Shown: one piece after another, positions 1 to 4,477 of the stretch | Layout: each line of letters opens with the position of its first letter | How positions within the stretch are numbered: the stretch's first letter is position 1 | Origin: an uncultured Planctomycetales bacterium | GTDB lineage: Bacteria; Planctomycetota; Planctomycetia; Isosphaerales; Isosphaeraceae | DNA: 5,512 nt | NCBI GenBank assembly: GCA_937997355.1 | Contig: CALKTZ010001004.1 | Span: 1-5,512, forward strand | Direction of reading: 5' to 3' | Notes under the pieces: model-generated | Seen by the model: only the letters and a program-made list of their open reading frames with translations | Told to the model about the DNA's origin: nothing | The model's database searches: none | Made by a program: the position numbers and the translations under genes

Positions 1-154
1 AATCGGGGCAGAAGGGGCCGCCCCGGCAATCCGAGTCGCAGAGCCCGCATCGCCAGGGGAAGACCAGCTCGCCGAGCCCTCGCGCGCAGTCCGCCGCCCC
101 GCGCCGCAACGTGCGCCAGAACGTGGGAACGGGGAGGGGGTCCGACGCACTCAT
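1..154 (-). CDS. comF: ComF-like protein, N-terminus only (runs off the left edge)
   Basis: Fifty-one codons are visible on the minus strand, starting at an ATG at 154-152 and continuing past base 1. An in-frame TGA lies immediately upstream (157-155), so this ATG is the first possible start. After a 29-residue basic lead-in comes ELVFPWRCGLCDSDC, then FCPD at the edge. This layout (hydrophobic LVFP, then a C-x2-C pair at residues 36 and 39 and a second pair beginning at Cys49) is the zinc-ribbon N-terminus typical of ComF proteins. These carry a phosphoribosyltransferase domain further on and are linked to DNA uptake in naturally competent bacteria. The transferase domain lies outside the window, so the family call rests on the N-terminus only. 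The gene begins 17 bp after the sigma factor stop, which implies co-transcription. Its upstream GGCGGGA is only a weak ribosome site. Confidence 0.66.
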   Translation of the reverse strand, partial: MSASDPLPVPTFWRTLRRGAADCARGLGELVFPWRCGLCDSDCRGGPFCPD

Positions 155-171
155 TCAGGAATCCCGCCGAA

Positions 172-831
172 TCACGAGGCATCGACCGGGCCGCGTTTGC
201 CGGTCGTCAGATAAGGGATGAGCCGATCCCGGAGCTGATTGCGGGCGCGGGCCAGCAGGGATTTGACGGCCGACTCCGAGCGCCCCATGATCTCGGCGAT
301 CTCGGTATAGCTCATCTCCTCGAACTTGTTGAGCAGGACCGCCATCTTCTGATCCTCGCCGAGCACGTCGAGGGCATTCCGGACGACGTCGGAGAGCTCG
401 ACCTGGCGCATCTGGGCCGAGGGGGTGATGTCTCGGGCGTAGAGGGTCGTACCCGATCCGGCCGGGATCGCGGTGGAGGCCGAGTTGTCTTCCCCCCCCG
501 CCAGCGGCACGGCCGCCGCCCGCTTCCTGGATCGCTTCTGGTTGAACGCCAGGTTGTTGGCGATGGTGAACAGCCAGGTCGAGAACTTGGCGGTCGGCCG
601 GTAGCCGCGACGCGCCTTGAAGATCCGCAGGAAGACTTCCTGGGTCAGATCCTCGGCCTCCTCCTTGTTGCCGAGCAGGTGGAACAGGATGCCCATCAGC
701 CGGTTCTGGTAACGCTCGACCAGGGCCTCGAACGCGCCGGGGACCTCGTTGCGGACCTGGAGCATGAGCCGGACATCCGGGTCGCGCGCCTCGAGCGCCT
801 GCTCTCCCAGCGATTTGATCTCGGCCGTCAC
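172..831 (-). CDS. ECF-type RNA polymerase sigma-70 factor
   Basis: This is a 219-residue sigma factor that would direct RNA polymerase to a specific promoter set. Sigma region 2 spans roughly residues 34-104, with DLTQEVFLRIFKA at 61-73 (region 2.2) and KFSTWLFTIANNLAFNQKR at 82-100 (2.3-2.4, -10 recognition and melting). A linker of about 44 residues rich in Ala, Gly, Ser and Thr follows. Region 4 covers about 146-205, with the helix-turn-helix YTEIAEIMGRSESAVKSLLAR at about 175-195 for -35 recognition. Length is normal to slightly long for the ECF class, and there is no region 1.1 or 3. The start is a GTG (831-829) whose last two bases overlap the rlmN TGA, with GGAGGT at 843-838 six bases upstream. 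Translation is therefore probably coupled to rlmN. No anti-sigma gene lies next to it: the next gene is ComF-like. Which ECF group it belongs to cannot be told by eye. Confidence 0.93.
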   Translation of the reverse strand: MTAEIKSLGEQALEARDPDVRLMLQVRNEVPGAFEALVERYQNRLMGILFHLLGNKEEAEDLTQEVFLRIFKARRGYRPTAKFSTWLFTIANNLAFNQKRSRKRAAAVPLAGGEDNSASTAIPAGSGTTLYARDITPSAQMRQVELSDVVRNALDVLGEDQKMAVLLNKFEEMSYTEIAEIMGRSESAVKSLLARARNQLRDRLIPYLTTGKRGPVDAS

Positions 832-1982
832 CTGAGGACCTCCGCTTGCGCGTGAGTCTCCGTCGCCTGGTTTGGAATCTGCTGCTCCTGCGCGAGCCGG
901 CGGCGGAGCTGCCCGCAGGCCGCGTCGATCTCTCGCCCCTTGGTCTTGCGGACCGTCGCGCTCACCCCCCGGGCGCGGAGGATGCCCACGAAATTCTCGA
1001 TATCCCGCGGATCGGGCCGGCCATACGGAAGCCCTTCCACGGGATTGTAGGGGATCAGGTTCACGTGGGCCTTGCGCGTCCGGAGGAGCCGGGCCAGGGC
1101 CTCGGCCTCCTCGCGTCGATCGTTGATCCCGCGGAGCATCACGTATTCGTAGGTGACCTGGCGCCCGGTCTGCTCGAAATAGGCGTCGGCCGCTTCGAGG
1201 ACGGCCGTCAGGCCGATCGATTCGTTGACCGGCACCAGCTCGTCCCGCAGCGACTCGGTCGGCGCGTGGAGCGAGACCGCCAGGTGATATTGCCGCCCCA
1301 TCGAGGCCAGCTTGCGGATCTTCTCCGGCAGCCCGACGGTGGAGATCGTCGCCCGTCGCTGCGACATCCCCAGCCCTTCGGGGGAGCAGATCCAGTCGAG
1401 CGCCGTCACCACATTGTCCAGGTTCGCCAGGCTTTCTCCCATCCCCATCACCACGATATTGGTGAGGGTTTCATGCTCCGGGAGCATGTTCCGGGCGTGG
1501 AGGATCTGCTCGACGATCTCCCCGGAGGTGAGGTTCCGCTCGACCCCCTTGAGCCCGCTGGCGCAGAAGACACAACGCATGCCGCAGCCGACCTGGGTGC
1601 TGATGCAGATTGTCCGGCGATCGGCCTCGGCCATCAAAACGCATTCGATGCGGCGGCCGTCGCCGCATTCGAGGACCAGCTTGTCGGTGCCGTCGGGGGC
1701 GACCCCGTGATAAGCGATCCGCGTGCCGAAGACGGCCCACTCGGCCGCGAGGGCCTGCCGCAACCCCTTGGGGAGGTCCGACATCCGGTCGAACGACTCG
1801 GCGCGGCGGCGGAACACCCAGTCGAAGACCTGGCGCGCCCGATAGGCCGAATGGCCCCGCTCGACGACCCAATCGCGCAGCTCCGCCGGGGAGGCATCCA
1901 GCAGCGAACGGAGCCTCGGCTGGGCTTCCGCCCGCTCGAGCGCCGGCGAATTCGCGACAATCTCGATCTCGCTCGGACCCAT
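828..1982 (-). CDS. rlmN: Dual-specificity RNA (adenine-C2)-methyltransferase RlmN
   Basis: This radical SAM enzyme methylates C2 of A2503 in 23S rRNA and, in characterised homologues, A37 of some tRNAs, affecting peptidyl-transferase function and fidelity. It is cytosolic and needs a 4Fe-4S cluster. Residues here are counted from the alternative TTG start at 2027. The cluster motif is CGMRCVFC with Cys148, Cys152 and Cys155. The two extra catalytic cysteines are Cys141 (TICIST) and Cys371 (IDAACGQLR), matching Cys118 and Cys355 of the E. coli enzyme. SAM-binding GMGES is at 195-199, and SLHAPT and NLIPYNP are also typical. The family usually has Pro in GMGEP; here it is Ser. I chose the ATG at 1982, giving 384 residues, a usual length. 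The open frame reaches a TTG at 2027 (399 residues) with no good ribosome site there. This is the first gene of the rlmN-sigma-ComF operon. Confidence 0.95.
   Translation of the reverse strand: MGPSEIEIVANSPALERAEAQPRLRSLLDASPAELRDWVVERGHSAYRARQVFDWVFRRRAESFDRMSDLPKGLRQALAAEWAVFGTRIAYHGVAPDGTDKLVLECGDGRRIECVLMAEADRRTICISTQVGCGMRCVFCASGLKGVERNLTSGEIVEQILHARNMLPEHETLTNIVVMGMGESLANLDNVVTALDWICSPEGLGMSQRRATISTVGLPEKIRKLASMGRQYHLAVSLHAPTESLRDELVPVNESIGLTAVLEAADAYFEQTGRQVTYEYVMLRGINDRREEAEALARLLRTRKAHVNLIPYNPVEGLPYGRPDPRDIENFVGILRARGVSATVRKTKGREIDAACGQLRRRLAQEQQIPNQATETHAQAEVLR
838..843 (-). promoter_or_regulatory. Ribosome binding site of the sigma factor gene
   Basis: GGAGGT on the minus strand lies inside the last codons of rlmN, six bases before the GTG at 831. 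It is the strongest Shine-Dalgarno match in the window. It decides the GTG start and fits termination-reinitiation at the GTGA overlap. Confidence 0.8.
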
Positions 1983-2047
1983 GAAATTCTCGATCCCCGG
2001 CCTCCCCGCTCCGTCTCCGTCCGCCAATCGTCACAATATCTTACACC

Positions 2048-2076
2048 AGTCTAGTGCCCCGCGTCCCCCCTTCCAA
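2048..2076 (-). promoter_or_regulatory. Candidate promoter for the rlmN-sigma-ComF operon
   Basis: On the minus strand, TTGGAA (2076-2071) and TAGACT (2053-2048) are separated by 17 bases. Each matches four of six positions of the housekeeping -35 and -10 consensus. The start of transcription would fall near 2041, just ahead of the possible rlmN starts. The call is a consensus match only, and planctomycete promoters are poorly defined. Confidence 0.3.
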
Positions 2077-2082
2077 GACGGC

Positions 2083-2096
2083 CGATTGGCGATTGG
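2083..2096 (+). repeat. Tandem 7-bp repeat CGATTGG x2 between divergent promoters
   Basis: Two exact, abutting copies of CGATTGG (2083-2089 and 2090-2096) lie between the two candidate -35 boxes. A third copy in inverted orientation (CCAATCG) is at 2024-2030 over the alternative rlmN TTG start. The placement suits an operator, but no regulator is known. Confidence 0.35.
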
Positions 2097-2125
2097 TTGA
2101 CGATACAAAGCCGCAGTGATACATT
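2097..2125 (+). promoter_or_regulatory. Candidate promoter for the NYN gene leader
   Basis: TTGACG (2097-2102, five of six consensus positions) and TACATT (2120-2125, four of six) are separated by exactly 17 bases on the plus strand. Transcription would begin near 2131-2132, immediately before the paired hairpins at 2143-2196. It is the best consensus promoter I can find in the window, though unproven. Confidence 0.42.
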
Positions 2126-2142
2126 TCCTAATGAGTAACCCC

Positions 2143-2164
2143 CCCACTCGATTCGTCGGGTGGG
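2143..2164 (+). other. RNA hairpin with TTCG loop (leader hairpin 1)
   Basis: A nine-pair stem (2143-2151 with 2156-2164, one G-T wobble) closes a TTCG loop at 2152-2155. The UUCG reads on the plus strand, which points to function in plus-strand RNA. It abuts hairpin 2, and no T-run follows, so on its own it is not a terminator. Confidence 0.5.
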
Positions 2165-2165
2165 C

Positions 2166-2202
2166 AGCAGGGCCGCCCTTCGGGGCGGCCCTAGCTTTTC
2201 TT
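2166..2202 (+). terminator. Terminator-like hairpin in the NYN gene leader (hairpin 2)
   Basis: A perfect ten-pair GC-rich stem (2169-2178 with 2183-2192) encloses TTCG closed by C-G, the ultrastable cUUCGg tetraloop. Three more pairs (AGC 2166-2168 with GCT 2194-2196) extend it across a bulged A at 2193. TTTTCTT follows at 2196-2202. This is the structure of a rho-independent terminator on the plus strand. There is no plus-strand gene upstream in this window: the neighbour to the left is minus-strand rlmN. It therefore stands between the candidate promoter and the NYN ATG at 2214. It could be an attenuator, the end of a short RNA, or a remnant terminator of a lost gene. Confidence 0.65.
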
Positions 2203-2213
2203 ATCGGATCAGG

Positions 2214-2855
2214 ATGCGAACCAACGTCTACATTGATGGCTTCAACCTTTATTATGGTTGCCTGAAAGGTACTCACCTCAAGTGGTTGAATCTGGCTACC
2301 TTCTGCCAGGCATCCTTCCCACCGCCTCGCAATCAGATCAATCGTATCCGTTATTTTATCGCCCATGTCAAAGCTCGTCCGAACGATCCCCAGCAGCCTC
2401 AGCGACAGCAGATTTTTCTGCGAGCACTCCAGGCCATTCCCCATCTATCAGTGCATTTGGGCAGCTACCTGGAAAAGCCAACGCGAATGCCACTTCATCC
2501 TCCACCGATTACCGGCCCCAAGACCGTGCAGGTGATGAAGAGTGAAGAGAAGGGTTCCGACGTCAACATCGCATGTTATCTGCTGGTTGACGCCTTCGAT
2601 GACGATTATGATGCGGCAATCGTGGTTTCGAACGATTCCGACCTGGCTGAGCCGATACGCCTGGTTCGACAAAAATTCAAAAAGCCGGTGATTGTCTTAC
2701 ACCCTTGCGGTCCAGGACGAAAGCCCAGCTACACCTTGCAGAAAGTGGCATCCAAATCACTCATTCTGGATACAAGGTTGCTTCCCGCTTGCCAATTTCC
2801 CGATACGCTCATCGACAGCGACGGTCGAACGATCCACAAACCGACAAGTTGGTGA
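2214..2855 (+). CDS. NYN-domain (PIN-like) putative ribonuclease
   Basis: The 213-residue protein is essentially one NYN domain, a PIN-like metal-dependent nuclease fold (LabA/DUF88-like group). Residues 5-15 read VYIDGFNLYYG, with Asp8 and Asn11. EEKGSDVNIACYLLVDAF at 111-128 supplies Asp116. VVSNDSDLAEP at 137-147 supplies Asp141 and Asp143. These are the acidic residues expected to bind the metal, so activity is likely. The C-terminus keeps the QFP and KPTSW segments that end this family, so it appears complete. RNA cleavage is a family-based inference and the target is unknown. I start at ATG 2214, where the conserved domain begins. A GTG at 2160 is in frame but would translate the hairpins. 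The ribosome site is weak (GGAT five bases upstream). GC over 2221-2820 is about 52% by hand count, far below the neighbours, suggesting transfer. Confidence 0.88.
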   Translation: MRTNVYIDGFNLYYGCLKGTHLKWLNLATFCQASFPPPRNQINRIRYFIAHVKARPNDPQQPQRQQIFLRALQAIPHLSVHLGSYLEKPTRMPLHPPPITGPKTVQVMKSEEKGSDVNIACYLLVDAFDDDYDAAIVVSNDSDLAEPIRLVRQKFKKPVIVLHPCGPGRKPSYTLQKVASKSLILDTRLLPACQFPDTLIDSDGRTIHKPTSW

Positions 2856-2929
2856 TCAACGGCCGAATGCCGAGTGCATCGTCGTAGCGAACGAGTTGCA
2901 CGGGGATCAACTCTTCCATCGGACTTCTT

Positions 2930-2934
2930 GAGGA
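2930..2934 (+). promoter_or_regulatory. Ribosome binding site of the DUF1569 gene
   Basis: GAGGA lies five bases before the ATG at 2940. It supports that ATG over the upstream in-frame ATG at 2874, which has no such site and would add 22 residues unlike the family. Confidence 0.65.
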
Positions 2935-2939
2935 CCGCC

Positions 2940-3395
2940 ATGACCCCCGGACGACGTACCCTCCGTTTCGCGAGTCTCGATGAGATCATGCCCGAGGTGG
3001 AGTCGCTCGTCGGCCGCAATCGGACGGTCGGCAACTGGTCGTTCGCGCAGATTTGCAACCATCTTGCCGCCGTCGCGCGCCGGACGGTCGACATGCCGGC
3101 CTCGACCCCGGTCGATCCCAACCTGTTCCTCGGCGAGGAGAAGAAGAAGGCGGCCTTCGAATCGGGGTTGATCCCCGAGGGATTGCCGGCGCCCGAGGGG
3201 GTGGAACCGGCCAGCGTCGGGGACGAGCCGACCGAGGTCGAAGGCTTGCGCCAGGCCCTCACACACTACAAGGCTTCCCCCGGCCCCGTGATGACGCACC
3301 GGTTCTTCGGCCCGCTCACCAAGGCCGAGTGGGACCGGTTGCAGTGCATGCACTGCGCGCATCACCTGAGCTTCGTCATCCCGGAAGACGTTTAG
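2940..3395 (+). CDS. DUF1569 (DinB/YfiT-like) domain protein
   Basis: This 151-residue protein resembles the DUF1569 family, a branch of the DinB-like four-helix-bundle superfamily that often binds a metal through histidines. RRTLRFASLDEIMPEVESL at 5-23 is the typical opening. TVGNWSFAQICNHLAAVAR at 29-47 contains His41. The second half has HRFFGPLTKAEWDRLQ at 120-135, then HCAHHLSF at 138-145 with His138, His141 and His142. The N-terminal and C-terminal histidine clusters are what the fold needs for a metal site; which ones bind is inferred. Length is normal for the family and no signal peptide is seen. The biochemical role is unknown; thiol transfer or detoxification occurs among relatives. 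It starts 84 bp after the NYN gene with no evident terminator between them, so co-transcription is possible. GC returns to about 69% (3001-3240). Confidence 0.85.
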   Translation: MTPGRRTLRFASLDEIMPEVESLVGRNRTVGNWSFAQICNHLAAVARRTVDMPASTPVDPNLFLGEEKKKAAFESGLIPEGLPAPEGVEPASVGDEPTEVEGLRQALTHYKASPGPVMTHRFFGPLTKAEWDRLQCMHCAHHLSFVIPEDV

Positions 3396-3476
3396 ACAGG
3401 TCACCGGAAGCCTTGCTCGGAGTCGTTGCGGCGCATCGGGGTATGATCCGTTGCCGATACCGGAAGAACCCCCACC

Positions 3477-3503
3477 GACTCCCCCTTCGTAAGGGGGAGA
3501 GTC
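3477..3503 (+). repeat. Palindromic hairpin in the DUF1569-hydrolase gap
   Basis: CTCCCCCTT (3479-3487) and AAGGGGGAG (3491-3499) form a perfect nine-pair stem around CGT. GACT (3477-3480) and AGTC (3500-3503) allow an alternative outer stem with a two-base bulge. No T-run follows on either strand, so it is a poor intrinsic terminator. Its form resembles small dispersed palindromic elements of high-GC genomes, but only one copy is in this window. It lies 51 bp before the hydrolase start. Nothing else recognisable is in the 158-bp gap. Confidence 0.5.
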
Positions 3504-3543
3504 AAAGACGGCGCGTCCGTTCGCATCCCAAGACCCTCCACTC

Positions 3544-3547
3544 GGAG
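3544..3547 (+). promoter_or_regulatory. Ribosome binding site favouring a GTG start for the hydrolase
   Basis: GGAG is six bases before the GTG at 3554. The in-frame ATG at 3575 has only GGA directly touching it, which is too close to work, so GTG 3554 is preferred. Confidence 0.5.
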
Positions 3548-3553
3548 TCTACC

Positions 3554-4477
3554 GTGAGATCACGCGTGTCTGGAATGAAAGCGAGCGCCACGGCGATCGC
3601 CGCATCCTTCATCCTCTCCCTCACCCCGCCCGGCATCGCCCGCGCCGAGGGGCTCCCGTACGAGCAGAAGCAGGATGTCGTCTACGCGGAGGTTCACGGC
3701 ACCGGCCTCCTGATGGACGTCTTCACCCCGAAGGGGAAGCCCAACGGCCTGGCGATCGTGGACGTGGCGAGCGGCGCCTGGTCGTCGGATCGGGGCAAGA
3801 TCCGCGATCACACCAACGCGCAGTTCTACACCATCTTCTGCTCGCGGGGTTACACGGTCTTCGCCGCCCGGCCCGGCTCGAAGTCGCGATACACCGCCGC
3901 CGAGATGGACCGCAACCTCAAGACCGCCATCCGCTACGTGAAGCAGCATGCCGCCGAATACAAGATCGACCCGGACCGGATCGGCCTGACGGGGGCCTCG
4001 GCGGGGGGGCACCTCGCGACCCTGGCCGCGCTCACGCCGGAGCCCGGCAAGCCGGACGCCCGCAATCCGCTCGATCGCCCGGATACGAATGTGCGCGCGG
4101 TCGGCGTCTTCTTCCCGCCGACCGATTTCCTGGAGTGGAAGGACAACAAGCCGATCCCTCGCGACGTGATCGGCCCGCTCCTGTTCGTCGGCGGGGTGCG
4201 AGGCCAGTCCGATGAAGAGATCAAGGAGGCGGCGAGGGCGGTCTCGCCGCTCCACCGGGTCGGCAAGCCGACGATCCCGTTCCTGCTGATCCACGGCGAC
4301 GCCGACCCGCTGGTGCCCCTCTCGCAGTCGCAGCGGCTCGTCGAGGCGATCACCAGGGCCGGCGGGACGGCGGAGCTGATCGTCAAGCCGGGGGGCGGAC
4401 ACCCCTGGCTCACCATCCCGCGTGAAGTGAAGGTCATGGCGGACTGGTTCGACAAGCAGCTCGCGAAAACGCCCTAA
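3554..4477 (+). CDS. Secreted alpha/beta hydrolase (esterase-like)
   Basis: This is a 307-residue serine hydrolase, probably an exported carboxylesterase or acyl esterase; the substrate cannot be told. Residues 1-31 form a signal peptide: Arg2, Arg4 and Lys9, then a hydrophobic stretch and a likely cleavage after IARA, before EGLPYEQ. The catalytic triad can be read: Ser149 in GASAG (147-151, the GxSxG nucleophile elbow), Asp251 in HGDADPLVP (247-255), and His283 in GGGHPW (280-285). The oxyanion-hole region, often HGGGW in this superfamily, reads ASGAW at 72-76. The start is GTG 3554, supported by GGAG upstream; ATG 3575 would give 300 residues and still keep the signal peptide. The frame is open upstream to 3053 but that part is a shadow of the DUF1569 gene. 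The TAA overlaps the stop of the convergent kinase gene. Confidence 0.87.
   Translation: MRSRVSGMKASATAIAASFILSLTPPGIARAEGLPYEQKQDVVYAEVHGTGLLMDVFTPKGKPNGLAIVDVASGAWSSDRGKIRDHTNAQFYTIFCSRGYTVFAARPGSKSRYTAAEMDRNLKTAIRYVKQHAAEYKIDPDRIGLTGASAGGHLATLAALTPEPGKPDARNPLDRPDTNVRAVGVFFPPTDFLEWKDNKPIPRDVIGPLLFVGGVRGQSDEEIKEAARAVSPLHRVGKPTIPFLLIHGDADPLVPLSQSQRLVEAITRAGGTAELIVKPGGGHPWLTIPREVKVMADWFDKQLAKTP

Noticed and set aside
846..2054. A 402-codon open frame on the plus strand opposite rlmN
   Set aside because: It is antisense to a clearly recognisable rlmN and arises from high GC. Its translation is rich in Arg, Pro and Asp and has no recognisable domain.
2160..2213. GTG at 2160 as the NYN start
   Set aside because: It would translate the terminator-like hairpin into residues with no counterpart in the family, has no ribosome site, and the conserved domain begins right after ATG 2214.
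2874..2901. Imperfect hairpin between the NYN and DUF1569 genes
   Set aside because: Nine pairs are possible only with a two-base bulge and an eight-base loop, and no T-run follows. It is too weak to call a terminator.
3442..3447. TATGAT as a -10 box for the hydrolase
   Set aside because: It matches five of six consensus positions, but no acceptable -35 lies 15-19 bases upstream and it is over 100 bases from the start codon.
3053..3553. N-terminal extension of the hydrolase frame back to 3053
   Set aside because: It overlaps the DUF1569 gene in another frame and would bury the signal peptide inside the protein. The GTG at 3554 has a ribosome site.
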